The notes: a model not told the origin generated them from the letters alone. Numbered from the stretch's first letter, positions 9,726-23,900 are shown. The stretch: DNA of 64,000 bases from Auanema rhodensis (GCA_964057225.1 OZ059894.1:11418131-11482130); one strand, 5' to 3'. Program-made: numbers and translations.

Positions 9726-10127
9726 ACAGTAAAAAGTCCAATCAAGAGAGAAATTTTTTCAACACATAGTTGTTTTTTTTTTAAATATCATTGTTTTTCC
9801 TCATAACTCGGTTTAAACTCGTTCTAACCCGTTGAAATACGTCTAGAAAGTCTTTATAACATGCATATGTATGATAGAACTTCATATTTATTGTAATAGA
9901 AAATTTTATTTTCAGACGTCTTGGTTAACAATGATATGTTTTACCCCCTTATAATTTTTATCATAATGTTCCTTATACGGAACGCTCAATGAAACTTGCT
10001 TCCAGAAAAATTTCTTTCTATTTTTTCTTCATATGTACGTAGATACTATAGAGAACTATGATAGAAAACTTTAACATTCACGAAATCATCATTTCTCATT
10101 ACGCTACGGAGGTTTAAAATCATCATC
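9536..10127. repeat. Truncated unit spacer ending in a rearrangement
   Basis: Normal spacer with (TA)n 9681-9723 (43 bp) and one palindrome at 9968-9983. It stops at 10119 (GGTTTAAAA). Eight extra bases, TCATCATC (10120-10127), then lead into the 3' UTR of U-2. The rest of the spacer, the U2 fossil and the U2 3' part are missing. Confidence 0.9.
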
Positions 10128-13100
10128 ATCGGGGAGACGGTATTACCAGTACAACTTAAAACAGCAAGTAATTAAAAAGTACATAATAAGACACATTGCC
10201 AACAGAGGCTAAAACGACTCAAGAGTCGGGGGAGTGGGTTAAAAAAAATGAACAAAAAAATGAATATTAAAGCAGAACAATGAGAAATCAAGTGCCGCTA
10301 TGATCAAACAATTTGAGTGCCTACGGCAATGATGTTAAAAATAAACAACAAAATACATGTACCAATGAAGGTCAGAAAGAAAGAAACAAAAGACAAAAAT
10401 AAGTAATACAAAAAGTAAATACATTACAATCAAATCACAAACAAGTCAATTGATAATTTCTTCTTCATATTGCCTTACACCAGAAACATGTTCCACGTAG
10501 ATATTCCTGGCCCACTTGATGGTATCGGCGACGACGAGCTTCTCCATTAGCCGGTTGTAGTGGCTGCTGATCTTGAGTGATCGGAGGGCTTGTCCGTTGA
10601 GCGGGTCCATAGTTCCAAGCATTCCTACGACATATGCTTCTACACTAGTCTTATAACCAAGACATTGGTATTGGCTGGCTATGTCAGCATATTTCCTCTC
10701 CTTTATCATACGCGCGGCTATCATGGCTTGACGGCGGTTTTCATAGCTCACTGTAACATCAACGATACTACAGTGTTTTGCGTCATGATCGACCACTACT
10801 ATGTCAGGTCGGAGTGTACTATTAATGCCAGGAAGAGGCTGGTTAGTGTAAACTTCTCCGTTTTTAGGCTCTGGCAGGGCTTTGATAAGACGGTCCACGA
10901 TGTTGTTGTGGCGGAGTTGGATTGCTCTCGTGTGAGAGTGGCAGTGTCCAAGAACATGTGCAGCAGTTTCGTTGGAGTAACTACACCTGCGGCACTGTTT
11001 GTTTCCTTCTCCGTGTCTTCTACAGCCATTGAGCTGGAGAGTATTGAGTCGAGCCTTGTGGATGAATCGCCAATCAGCAAACCGTATGAAATCTCCCTTC
11101 GCCATAAAGTGATTGGACGCTTTGTTGAGCATTGTGACATCAAAGACTTTCCCTTGATCCGGTTTTTGAAGAAGGATCCGAAGGTCTTTCAGCCATAATG
11201 CACGTCGCAGGCTTCTGTGGCATAGTGAAGGTGTTAACAGTTGGTTGTTTAGATTGAGTTCTAAACCACTTTCGAGGCATGTCCAGTTAGCGTTGATGAG
11301 TTTCTTGAGTTGACGCATCGCTACTCTTACTCTAGTCCAGATGGAGGAAACATCAGATGTTTCGGTGTCGAAAATGCCATCAACGGAACCGTTGTAATAT
11401 GCAGCTGTCTCATCGTTACTGGCTTGACGTTTAATCCTTTTTGATGCTACTTTTTTTGAGTCTTGATGCGCAATATCAGCTACTACAAGATCAGATGACT
11501 TCAAAAGTTGGTAGGCATGAGTGACTTCACAGACGTCTGACAGGTGTTGGAGTCGAGAGAGACCAAGTCCGCCGTAGTTAGTTGGCAGGTAGATTGGTTC
11601 AGCACTGGCGTTTGGAGGATAGTGCATCCATCTACGGGCACAGCGTTTGAGTTCTTTGTCAAAGGCGACTAGTTTACTCTTTGGGACGTGGCCATTCGTC
11701 ATATGAAAATTAAGGCAGGGCATCAGGAAGGTGCGTACTGCGTCAGCTTTCTGCCATTCAGCAAGTAAGGATTTGTCAATTTTTTCCAAGTGTTGACTCA
11801 TAATATTCACTGTTGGAACCGCAGACTTATGTAAATGCATTCCAGTAGGGATTCCCAGGTGGGAGTAGCTGTCGAATTTGCTGAGAGCGGGTAGAGAGGA
11901 GCTCTGTAGCATGTATGAGGCTGTTGATATTTTCCCTTTGTCGATCGTCAAGGTGGCGCATTTCGCTGGTTTGAAGGTCAAGCCTGTGAAATTAGCCGCA
12001 TTTGATGCTGCGTCCAACATTTTCTGTAGATCTTCTGATGATGAGGAGACCAGGGCAAGGTCATCGGCGTACGCTAGCACAGCGATGTTGTGGTTGTGTA
12101 GCTTATAGCCAGTAGAGGATTCCAAGATGGTTTTAATTAGAGGTTCAATGGCAAGGTTGAACAGGATCGGAGATAGTGGGGATCCTTGTAACACACCTGC
12201 ATGAACTGGAATGGTCGATGTGAGTCCGGAGCCTGTCTGGATTCTTGTAGAGGCATCTGTGTATAGAGCTCGTACTCGGGATATTGAGGCTTCAGCCACT
12301 CCTGACCATCTTAGAACGTCTAGCAGAGTTTCGTGTGGCAGCGATCCAAAAGCGTTTGCGAGATCAAGCCAAGCAATTGCAATTTTCTCACGTTTACGTT
12401 TAGCGTCCGCAATGGTACTTTGCAACATAAAGTTGTGTTCCATGCATCCAGCTTTGGCCACAAAGCCCTTTTGGGAGGGAGAAAGTCTTTTTTCTGCTCT
12501 TGCCCATGTTAGCAGTCGATGCGTAAGACAAGCTGAGTACGTCTTACCAATTGTGCACGAAAGTGCTATTGGTCGCCAGTTGTTAATGTCAGCTTTATCA
12601 CCTTTCTTATGGATGAGGACGGTGGTCGACTCTTTCCAGGAAAAAGGGATGTGTCCTAGCTTGTGTACGGTGTTAAATATCGCTGCTAATATGTGACCTC
12701 CTTGGTCAAATTTCTTCCAGTGCGAGTATCGAAGTCCATCAGCTCCTGGAGCCGTATCGCTGCAACGTCGTATGCGTTCCCAGACTTCCAAAGGGGTGAA
12801 AACACCTTCTAATGGGTCGGTACTAGCTGGCAAATCCGGTCTGGTGACTGTGATGGGGAGGGCTGGGCCTTGACTGCTGTGAACAGAAAGGAAATGTTTT
12901 TCAACCTCTGCAGATGGTATGGTGCAGGTTTCACTTTGTTCTCCGAGCAGTTGTCGAAAGGCTTTCTTCTTGTTGGCCCTCCAGAGCTTCTGGAGCTTCA
13001 TCGCCTGGGTTTTTTGGTCTTCCTCAGGTTGTGTGTGTGGTCGGCGCCTTTGTCGGAAGTTGGGAACTTTGATCATAATGTCAAGAGACTTTCTGATTGC

Positions 13101-13777
13101 GTCTACCAACTCTTCCAGGACCTGCTCGAGCTCACTTTTGCACACAACCTTTTTAATTCTATCCACCCAAGTATTTTCAGAGTTTCTATTCGGATCAGGG
13201 TCGGCAAAAAATGGTTCTGTACTCGAAACCCTGATCTCGTTGAATATTTCACTCTCTCGCGGAAGGGGGGAAACTTCGGCCTCTGGGGACAAGTCCAGAA
13301 TTGGGGCCTCAAACAAGCGTACCGTTGATGGAGATCCTTGTTCCTGTCCACTGGATGATGTTTCCTCCATTGTACGCTCCTCCACGGGCGGGGTGGTCGT
13401 CCTTGTGCCTGGTGGCCGGGTGTTCCTGATCCTCCGCAATATAGGGCGGGAACTGGGCTCTCTCGGAGATAGAGGTGAGATCACCACAGTTTCCTCTATG
13501 ATGCGGAGGCATCCTTCAGCTTTTTTTCTGATGGCTTTTAACGGCCTTCAGATTGCTGGTGAGGCCACAGGCACGGCACTCAAATTCTACTCCGACCTCA
13601 TGTTCTCTCCGAAGATGGCGGACGAGACCATTGTGGTCTGAGTAGGATCGCGGAATAGGAGCGCAGATTGAACAAGAAAAAGGGCTCTGAAGAGGCACCT
13701 TTAGCTTGTAAAGCCCTTGCTCCATCTCTAGCAGATCTAAAGACTTACGTAGTACAGTTGCAATATCGATTTAGCCA
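10128..13777 (-). mobile_element. Utopia-like retrotransposon U-2, 3' end lost
   Basis: Lineage A element. Its 5' end joins U2 nt 96 normally at 13777/13778. The last 60 bp of the 3' UTR (equivalent to 49240-49299 in U-6), which include the terminal AATAAA-like motif, are absent and replaced by spacer sequence. There is therefore no left target duplication. Losing the 3' terminus should stop it acting as a template in target-primed reverse transcription. This is inferred from how R2-type elements work. Confidence 0.92.
10446..13725 (-). pseudogene. Retrotransposon polyprotein ORF with one frameshift
   Basis: Nearly complete lineage A ORF. The frame from 13725 covers codons 1-68 (both zinc fingers, up to KSHQKK). 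A T7 run at 13521-13527, where sister copies have T6, shifts the frame. The rest is open from about codon 80 to the stop at 10446, with reverse transcriptase (YADD), CCHC knuckle and endonuclease all intact. As sequenced, translation would end just after zinc finger 2. A homopolymer sequencing error is a realistic alternative. Confidence 0.9.
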
Positions 13778-13873
13778 TTAACCTTATTGTGAACCAATGG
13801 AACACATATCGAAGGTTAATTCGATAAGAACGATTACTACACTTTGATCTTAGCCAAAAGGCCGAGAAGCGAT
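13778..13873 (-). pseudogene. U2 snRNA locus 4, 5' part (nt 1-96); 3' part lost
   Basis: Only U2 nt 1-96 remain at this locus. The matching nt 38-189 segment was removed by the rearrangement at 10119-10128. Confidence 0.92.
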
Positions 13874-14315
13874 ACAGCATAGCCATGAGTATCAAAGACA
13901 TCAAGCAAATGTATCGTACTTGTTACGAGTGCACTCTCTCATTTGAATATAAAAGTGTGGTTTGACAATCTTGACTGTACAGGTCATAAATGGCTCATAT
14001 AAACTGTGGATTTACTCAACTTTTGGACTTATTTTTTTCTTATTCGAAGCGCTGCACTTTTTTCTATTCTTTTTATTCAAATACTTGTATATAGTTTTAT
14101 ATGTACGGTTGCAAAGTTTCCGAATATTTTATATATTTTTATACAATAATTAGGAGAAGGTTAATACAATGAAATCTCCCAACTTTACAGTGTTTGTATT
14201 GCTTACAGTATCTAGAACAACCACTCTTGTAATATTAGAGCACATATCAATCAACAACTTTTTCTAGTTATCAAAGCTTTTTTATTTCTTCAAGATATTT
14301 CAAATAAAATATAAA

Positions 14316-14434
14316 AGCTTACGACACCCGGGATTCCCAAGCCGTCTCCGATCCAAGTACTAACCGGGCCCAACGTTGCTTGACTTGCCAGATCGGACGG
14401 GATGGCGTACTTTCAACGTGGTATGGTCGTAAGC
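14316..14434 (-). rRNA. 5S: 5S rRNA, locus 4, single copy
   Basis: Only one 5S gene here. The left flank is copy-a type (CAAGATATTTC) and the right flank copy-b type (AATGTCATATTC, then GATACGACC). It looks like the product of an exchange inside the 5S gene that removed 360 bp. Confidence 0.95.
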
Positions 14435-14576
14435 AATGTCATATTCTTCATTATCAGTTATATCACTCTAAATCTTGTTGTTAATAGATACGACCACAAA
14501 GAAAACAACAGGAACAGTAACAATAACAAAAAAAATTTTTTTTTCACCTATGTGTCTAAAGGTTAGCCATGTATCC

Positions 14577-14650
<74 letters not shown>

Positions 14651-15827
14651 ACAGTAAAAAGTCCAATCAAGAGAGAAATTTTTTCAACACATAGTTGTTT
14701 TTTTTTTAAATATCATTGTTTTTCCTCATAACTCGGTTTAAACTCGTTCTAACCCGTTGAAATACGTCTAGAAAGTCTTTATAACATGCATATGTATGAT
14801 AGAACTTCATATTTATTGTAATAGAAAATTTTATTTTCAGACGTCTTGGTTAACAATGATATGTTTTACCCCCTTATAATTTTTATCATAATGTTCCTTA
14901 TACGGAACGCTCAATGAAACTTGCTTCCAGAAAAATTTCTTTCTATTTTTTCTTCATATGTACGTAGATACTATAGAGAACTATGATAGAAAACTTTAAC
15001 ATTCACGAAATCATCATTTCTCATTACGCTACGGAGGTTTAAAAAGCTGTGTTTTACCTTATAATAGACCGGAAAACCCTTGTGTTAAAACTGGACCGTT
15101 TTTACACATATAAAAATGTCCCGTATTCGGGACCCTAATGTAACTTTTGATTCCCTATATTTTTTTTCATGAAATTTACAATCTACTGTAGAAAGAAGAA
15201 TTATTTTTATAAAAACTGTAAATTTTTGAAAAATGAAAACAAAACGAAAACAAAAACAACTTTTTTTTGAACATTTTCTCACACAAGGGTCCCCCCTTAC
15301 CTACTTTTTTTCTCATTACTCGTTTCAACCTCATCCGATCACTCTGCAAACATGTTTAATCGTTCTAACTTGTTGAAATACGTCTTAAAAGTCTAAACAA
15401 CATGCATATGCATAATAGAAACCACCCGAATAGGCCCCCACGCACTAAACGAGATATATACATTACCAGTATAGTAATAGAACACATATTGAAGATTAAT
15501 TCGATAAGAACAATTTATTGACGTAGAGAATGTTTGTTCCGAAAAACTACAATATTAAACTATAAAAGTAACAAAAGCGTAGAGGCAGCAAAGACATGAA
15601 TAAACATAAATGTAAATACAGAATTACCAGGTAGTACATAAGTATGACAAAAAATTATAAGAAAGCCATGAAAATAGAAGGTTTGTGAACAAATGAGAGG
15701 TACATCTTTGATTGTATAGTCATTTCTAAACCGTTCGTATGCTGCAGCATCGTCATAAGCGTCACTCAAGTTGAATTTCCATGTGTACTACACGATTTTC
15801 ATTCTTATTGTTACATTCTTTCCCTGA
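14435..15827. repeat. Unit spacer with the longest (TA)n tract
   Basis: Contains (TA)n 14580-14648 (69 bp, longest in the window) and the U2 fossil 15475-15515. No gene seen. Confidence 0.9.
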
Positions 15828-16016
15828 GGGAATGGGCCGTTCCCGCCAGCAGTGCAAGAGCGGGTCGACCCGTGAGGTGGAGCTAGCAAGCCAGCATCTA
15901 CCTCAAGTCTCAAAAATCGGTTAACCTTATTGTGAACCAATGGAACACATATCGAAGGTTAATTCGATAAGAACGATTACTACACTTTGATCTTAGCCAA
16001 AAGGCCGAGAAGCGAT
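15828..16016 (-). ncRNA. U2: U2 snRNA, locus 5, uninterrupted
   Basis: No difference from locus 1 noticed by eye. Confidence 0.93.
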
Positions 16017-16458
16017 ACAGCATAGCCATGAGTATCAAAGACATCAAGCAAATGTATCGTACTTGTTACGAGTGCACTCTCTCATTTGAATATAAAAGTG
16101 TGGTTTGACAATCTTGACTGTACAGGTCATAAATGGCTCATATAAACTGTGGATTTACTCAACTTTTGGACTTATTTTTTTCTTATTCGAAGCGCTGCAC
16201 TTTTTTCTATTCTTTTTATTCAAATACTTGTATATAGTTTTATATGTACGGTTGCAAAGTTTCCGAATATTTTATATATTTTTATACAATAATTAGGAGA
16301 AGGTTAATACAATGAAATCTCCCAACTTTACAGTGTTTGTATTGCTTACAGTATCTAGAACAACCACTCTTGTAATATTAGAGCACATATCAATCAACAA
16401 CTTTTTCTAGTTATCAAAGCTTTTTTATTTCTTCAAGATATTTCAAATAAAATATAAA

Positions 16459-16577
16459 AGCTTACGACACCCGGGATTCCCAAGCCGTCTCCGATCCAAG
16501 TACTAACCGGGCCCAACGTTGCTTGACTTGCCAGATCGGACGGGATGGCGTACTTTCAACGTGGTATGGTCGTAAGC
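16459..16577 (-). rRNA. 5S: 5S rRNA, locus 5 copy a
   Basis: Full-length gene in copy-a flanks. Confidence 0.95.
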
Positions 16578-16818
16578 AATGTTATATTCTTCATTATCAG
16601 TTATATCACTCTAAATCTTGTTGTTAATAGTTAGGACCACAAAGAAAACAACAGGAACAGTAACAAATGAAATGCCCAAACTTTACAGTGTTCGAGTTAT
16701 TTACAGTATCTAAGACTACCTCTGTCGTGTTATTAGAGCAAACATTCGATTAACAACAACTTTTTTTTAGTTATCAAAGCTTTTTTATTTCTTCAAAAAA
16801 TTTCAAATAAAATATAAA

Positions 16819-16937
16819 AGCTTACGACACCCGGGATTCCCAAGCCGTCTCCGATCCAAGTACTAACCGGGCCCAACGTTGCTTGACTTGCCAGATCGGA
16901 CGGGATGGCGTACTTTCAACGTGGTATGGTCGTAAGC
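16819..16937 (-). rRNA. 5S: 5S rRNA, locus 5 copy b
   Basis: Full-length gene in copy-b flanks. Confidence 0.95.
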
Positions 16938-17079
16938 AATGTCATATTCTTCATTATCAGTTATATCACTCTAAATCTTGTTGTTAATAGATACGACCAC
17001 AAAGAAAACAACAGGAACAGTAACAATAACAAAAAAAATTTTTTTTTCACCTATGTGTCTAAAGGTTAGCCATGTATCC

Positions 17080-17151
<72 letters not shown>

Positions 17152-18328
17152 ACAGTAAAAAGTCCAATCAAGAGAGAAATTTTTTCAACACATAGTTGTT
17201 TTTTTTTTAAATATCATTGTTTTTCCTCATAACTCGGTTTAAACTCGTTCTAACCCGTTGAAATACGTCTAGAAAGTCTTTATAACATGCATATGTATGA
17301 TAGAACTTCATATTTATTGTAATAGAAAATTTTATTTTCAGACGTCTTGGTTAACAATGATATGTTTTACCCCCTTATAATTTTTATCATAATGTTCCTT
17401 ATACGGAACGCTCAATGAAACTTGCTTCCAGAAAAATTTCTTTCTATTTTTTCTTCATATGTACGTAGATACTATAGAGAACTATGATAGAAAACTTTAA
17501 CATTCACGAAATCATCATTTCTCATTACGCTACGGAGGTTTAAAAAGCTGTGTTTTACCTTATAATAGACCGGAAAACCCTTGTGTTAAAACTGGACCGT
17601 TTTTACACATATAAAAATGTCCCGTATTCGGGACCCTAATGTAACTTTTGATTCCCTATATTTTTTTTCATGAAATTTACAATCTACTGTAGAAAGAAGA
17701 ATTATTTTTATAAAAACTGTAAATTTTTGAAAAATGAAAACAAAACGAAAACAAAAACAACTTTTTTTTGAACATTTTCTCACACAAGGGTCCCCCCTTA
17801 CCTACTTTTTTTCTCATTACTCGTTTCAACCTCATCCGATCACTCTGCAAACATGTTTAATCGTTCTAACTTGTTGAAATACGTCTTAAAAGTCTAAACA
17901 ACATGCATATGCATAATAGAAACCACCCGAATAGGCCCCCACGCACTAAACGAGATATATACATTACCAGTATAGTAATAGAACACATATTGAAGATTAA
18001 TTCGATAAGAACAATTTATTGACGTAGAGAATGTTTGTTCCGAAAAACTACAATATTAAACTATAAAAGTAACAAAAGCGTAGAGGCAGCAAAGACATGA
18101 ATAAACATAAATGTAAATACAGAATTACCAGGTAGTACATAAGTATGACAAAAAATTATAAGAAAGCCATGAAAATAGAAGGTTTGTGAACAAATGAGAG
18201 GTACATCTTTGATCGTATAGTCATTTCTAAACCGTTCGTATGCTGCAGCATCGTCATAAGCGTCACTCAAGTTGAATTTCCATGTGTACTACACGATTTT
18301 CATTCTTATTGTTACATTCTTTCCCTGA
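16938..18328. repeat. Unit spacer
   Basis: Contains (TA)n 17083-17149 (67 bp) and the U2 fossil 17976-18016. No gene seen. Confidence 0.9.
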
Positions 18329-18517
18329 GGGAATGGGCCGTTTCCGCCAGCAGTGCAAGAGCGGGTCGACCCGTGAGGTGGAGCTAGCAAGCCAGCATCT
18401 ACCTCAAGTCTCAAAAATCGGTTAACCTTATTGTGAACCAATGGAACACATATCGAAGGTTAATTCGATAAGAACGATTACTACACTTTGATCTTAGCCA
18501 AAAGGCCGAGAAGCGAT
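18329..18517 (-). ncRNA. U2: U2 snRNA, locus 6, G175A variant
   Basis: Uninterrupted; carries the same plus-strand C to T (18343) as locus 2. Like locus 2 it lies directly left of a locus holding a lineage A element. Confidence 0.92.
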
Positions 18518-18959
18518 ACAGCATAGCCATGAGTATCAAAGACATCAAGCAAATGTATCGTACTTGTTACGAGTGCACTCTCTCATTTGAATATAAAAGT
18601 GTGGTTTGACAATCTTGACTGTACAGGTCATAAATGGCTCATATAAACTGTGGATTTACTCAACTTTTGGACTTATTTTTTTCTTATTCGAAGCGCTGCA
18701 CTTTTTTCTATTCTTTTTATTCAAATACTTGTATATAGTTTTATATGTACGGTTGCAAAGTTTCCGAATATTTTATATATTTTTATACAATAATTAGGAG
18801 AAGGTTAATACAATGAAATCTCCCAACTTTACAGTGTTTGTATTGCTTACAGTATCTAGAACAACCACTCTTGTAATATTAGAGCACATATCAATCAACA
18901 ACTTTTTCTAGTTATCAAAGCTTTTTTATTTCTTCAAGATATTTCAAATAAAATATAAA

Positions 18960-19078
18960 AGCTTACGACACCCGGGATTCCCAAGCCGTCTCCGATCCAA
19001 GTACTAACCGGGCCCAACGTTGCTTGACTTGCCAGATCGGACGGGATGGCGTACTTTCAACGTGGTATGGTCGTAAGC
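18960..19078 (-). rRNA. 5S: 5S rRNA, locus 6 copy a
   Basis: Full-length gene in copy-a flanks. Confidence 0.95.
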
Positions 19079-19319
19079 AATGTTATATTCTTCATTATCA
19101 GTTATATCACTCTAAATCTTGTTGTTAATAGTTAGGACCACAAAGAAAACAACAGGAACAGTAACAAATGAAATGCCCAAACTTTACAGTGTTCGAGTTA
19201 TTTACAGTATCTAAGACTACCTCTGTCGTGTTATTAGAGCAAACATTCGATTAACAACAACTTTTTTTTAGTTATCAAAGCTTTTTTATTTCTTCAAAAA
19301 ATTTCAAATAAAATATAAA

Positions 19320-19438
19320 AGCTTACGACACCCGGGATTCCCAAGCCGTCTCCGATCCAAGTACTAACCGGGCCCAACGTTGCTTGACTTGCCAGATCGG
19401 ACGGGATGGCGTACTTTCAACGTGGTATGGTCGTAAGC
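19320..19438 (-). rRNA. 5S: 5S rRNA, locus 6 copy b
   Basis: Full-length gene in copy-b flanks. Confidence 0.95.
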
Positions 19439-19580
19439 AATGTCATATTCTTCATTATCAGTTATATCACTCTAAATCTTGTTGTTAATAGATACGACCA
19501 CAAAGAAAACAACAGGAACAGTAACAATAACAAAAAAAATTTTTTTTTCACCTATGTGTCTAAAGGTTAGCCATGTATCC

Positions 19581-19630
<50 letters not shown>

Positions 19631-20807
19631 ACAGTAAAAAGTCCAATCAAGAGAGAAATTTTTTCAACACATAGTTGTTTTTTTTTTAAATATCATTGTT
19701 TTTCCTCATAACTCGGTTTAAACTCGTTCTAACCCGTTGAAATACGTCTAGAAAGTCTTTATAACATGCATATGTATGATAGAACTTCATATTTATTGTA
19801 ATAGAAAATTTTATTTTCAGACGTCTTGGTTAACAATGATATGTTTTACCCCCTTATAATTTTTATCATAATGTTCCTTATACGGAACGCTCAATGAAAC
19901 TTGCTTCCAGAAAAATTTCTTTCTATTTTTTCTTCATATGTACGTAGATACTATAGAGAACTATGATAGAAAACTTTAACATTCACGAAATCATCATTTC
20001 TCATTACGCTACGGAGGTTTAAAAAGCTGTGTTTTACCTTATAATAGACCGGAAAACCCTTGTGTTAAAACTGGACCGTTTTTACACATATAAAAATGTC
20101 CCGTATTCGGGACCCTAATGTAACTTTTGATTCCCTATATTTTTTTTCATGAAATTTACAATCTACTGTAGAAAGAAGAATTATTTTTATAAAAACTGTA
20201 AATTTTTGAAAAATGAAAACAAAACGAAAACAAAAACAACTTTTTTTTGAACATTTTCTCACACAAGGGTCCCCCCTTACCTACTTTTTTTCTCATTACT
20301 CGTTTCAACCTCATCCGATCACTCTGCAAACATGTTTAATCGTTCTAACTTGTTGAAATACGTCTTAAAAGTCTAAACAACATGCATATGCATAATAGAA
20401 ACCACCCGAATAGGCCCCCACGCACTAAACGAGATATATACATTACCAGTATAGTAATAGAACACATATTGAAGATTAATTCGATAAGAACAATTTATTG
20501 ACGTAGAGAATGTTTGTTCCGAAAAACTACAATATTAAACTATAAAAGTAACAAAAGCGTAGAGGCAGCAAAGACATGAATAAACATAAATGTAAATACA
20601 GAATTACCAGGTAGTACATAAGTATGACAAAAAATTATAAGAAAGCCATGAAAATAGAAGGTTTGTGAACAAATGAGAGGTACATCTTTGATCGTATAGT
20701 CATTTCTAAACCGTTCGTATGCTGCAGCATCGTCATAAGCGTCACTCAAGTTGAATTTCCATGTGTACTACACGATTTTCATTCTTATTGTTACATTCTT
20801 TCCCTGA
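19439..20807. repeat. Unit spacer
   Basis: Contains (TA)n 19584-19628 (45 bp) and the U2 fossil 20455-20495. No gene seen. Confidence 0.9.
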
Positions 20808-20959
20808 GGGAATGGGCCGTTCCCGCCAGCAGTGCAAGAGCGGGTCGACCCGTGAGGTGGAGCTAGCAAGCCAGCATCTACCTCAAGTCTCAAAAATCGG
20901 TTAACCTTATTGTGAACCAATGGAACACATATCGAAGGTTAATTCGATAAGAACGATTA
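20808..20959 (-). pseudogene. U2 snRNA locus 7, 3' part (nt 38-189)
   Basis: Cut off from the U2 5' part by U-3. Target duplication copy at 20901-20959. Confidence 0.93.
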
Positions 20960-23900
20960 ATGGTTTATTGAATAACTAATGTTATGATACAATAAATAAC
21001 CAATAAAAAAGAGCCCAGAATCGGGGAGACGGTATTACCAGTACAACTTAAAACAGCAAGTAATTAAAAAGTACATAATAAGACACATTGCCAACAGAGG
21101 CTAAAACGACTCAAGAGTCGGGGGAGTGGGTTAAAAAAAATGAACAAAAAAATGAATATTAAAGCAGAACAATGAGAAATCAAGTGCCGCTATGATCAAA
21201 CAATTTGAGTGCCTACGGCAATGATGTTAAAAATAAACAACAAAATACATGTACCAATGAAGGTCAGAAAGAAAGAAACAAAAGACAAAAATAAGTAATA
21301 CAAAAAGTAAATACATTACAATCAAATCACAAACAAGTCAATTGATAATTTCTTCTTCATATTGCCTTACACCAGAAACATGTTCCACGTAGATATTCCT
21401 GGCCCACTTGATGGTATCGGCGACGACGAGCTTCTCCATTAGCCGGTTGTAGTGGCTGCTGATCTTGAGTGATCGGAGGGTCCATAGTTCCAAGCATTCC
21501 TACGACATATGCTTCTACACTAGTCTTATAACCAAGACATTGGTATTGGCTGGCTATGTCAGCATATTTCCTCTCCTTTATCATACGCGCGGCTATCATG
21601 GCTTGACGGCGGTTTTCATAGCTCACTGTAACATCAACGATACTACAGTGTTTTGCGTCATGATCGACCACTACTATGTCAGGTCGGAGTGTACTATTAA
21701 TGCCAGGAAGAGGCTGGTTAGTGTAAACTTCTCCGTTTTTAGGCTCTGGCAGGGCTTTGATAAGACGGTCCACGATGTTGTTGTGGCGGAGTTGGATTGC
21801 TCTCGTGTGAGAGTGGCAGTGTCCAAGAACATGTGCAGCAGTTTCGTTGGAGTAACTACACCTGCGGCACTGTTTGTTTCCTTCTCCGTGTCTTCTACAG
21901 CCATTGAGCTGGAGAGTATTGAGTCGAGCCTTGTGGATGAATCGCCAATCAGCAAACCGTATGAAATCTCCCTTCGCCATAAAGTGATTGGACGCTTTGT
22001 TGAGCATTGTGACATCAAAGACTTTCCCTTGATCCGGTTTTTGAAGAAGGATCCGAAGGTCTTTCAGCCATAATGCACGTCGCAGGCTTCTGTGGCATAG
22101 TGAAGGTGTTAACAGTTGGTTGTTTAGATTGAGTTCTAAACCACTTTCGAGGCATGTCCAGTTAGCGTTGATGAGTTTCTTGAGTTGACGCATCGCTACT
22201 CTTACTCTAGTCCAGATGGAGGAAACATCAGATGTTTCGGTGTCGAAAATGCCATCAACGGAACCGTTGTAATATGCAGCTGTCTCATCGTTACTGGCTT
22301 GACGTTTAATCCTTTTTGATGCTACTTTTTTTGAGTCTTGATGCGCAATATCAGCTACTACAAGATCAGATGACTTCAAAAGTTGGTAGGCATGAGTGAC
22401 TTCACAGACGTCTGACAGGTGTTGGAGTCGAGAGAGACCAAGTCCGCCGTAGTTAGTTGGCAGGTAGATTGGTTCAGCACTGGCGTTTGGAGGATAGTGC
22501 ATCCATCTACGGGCACAGCGTTTGAGTTCTTTGTCAAAGGCGACTAGTTTACTCTTTGGGACGTGGCCATTCGTCATATGAAAATTAAGGCAGGGCATCA
22601 GGAAGGTGCGTACTGCGTCAGCTTTCTGCCATTCAGCAAGTAAGGATTTGTCAATTTTTTCCAAGTGTTGACTCATAATATTCACTGTTGGAACCGCAGA
22701 CTTATGTAAATGCATTCCAGTAGGGATTCCCAGGTGGGAGTAGCTGTCGAATTTGCTGAGAGCGGGTAGAGAGGAGCTCTGTAGCATGTATGAGGCTGTT
22801 GATATTTTCCCTTTGTCGATCGTCAAGGTGGCGCATTTCGCTGGTTTGAAGGTCAAGCCTGTGAAATTAGCCGCATTTGATGCTGCGTCCAACATTTTCT
22901 GTAGATCTTCTGATGATGAGGAGACCAGGGCAAGGTCATCGGCGTACGCTAGCACAGCGATGTTGTGGTTGTGTAGCTTATAGCCAGTAGAGGATTCCAA
23001 GATGGTTTTAATTAGAGGTTCAATGGCAAGGTTGAACAGGATCGGAGATAGTGGGGATCCTTGTAACACACCTGCATGAACTGGAATGGTCGATGTGAGT
23101 CCGGAGCCTGTCTGGATTCTTGTAGAGGCATCTGTGTATAGAGCTCGTACTCGGGATATTGAGGCTTCAGCCACTCCTGACCATCTTAGAACGTCTAGCA
23201 GAGTTTCGTGTGGCAGCGATCCAAAAGCGTTTGCGAGATCAAGCCAAGCAATTGCAATTTTCTCACGTTTACGTTTAGCGTCCGCAATGGTACTTTGCAA
23301 CATAAAGTTGTGTTCCATGCATCCAGCTTTGGCCACAAAGCCCTTTTGGGAGGGAGAAAGTCTTTTTTCTGCTCTTGCCCATGTTAGCAGTCGATGCGTA
23401 AGACAAGCTGAGTACGTCTTACCAATTGTGCACGAAAGTGCTATTGGTCGCCAGTTGTTAATGTCAGCTTTATCACCTTTCTTATGGATGAGGACGGTGG
23501 TCGACTCTTTCCAGGAAAAAGGGATGTGTCCTAGCTTGTGTACGGTGTTAAATATCGCTGCTAATATGTGACCTCCTTGGTCAAATTTCTTCCAGTGCGA
23601 GTATCGAAGTCCATCAGCTCCTGGAGCCGTATCGCTGCAACGTCGTATGCGTTCCCAGACTTCCAAAGGGGTGAAAACACCTTCTAATGGGTCGGTACTA
23701 GCTGGCAAATCCGGTCTGGTGACTGTGATGGGGAGGGCTGGGCCTTGACTGCTGTGAACAGAAAGGAAATGTTTTTCAACCTCTGCAGATGGTATGGTGC
23801 AGGTTTCACTTTGTTCTCCGAGCAGTTGTCGAAAGGCTTTCTTCTTGTTGGCCCTCCAGAGCTTCTGGAGCTTCATCGCCTGGGTTTTTTGGTCTTCCTC

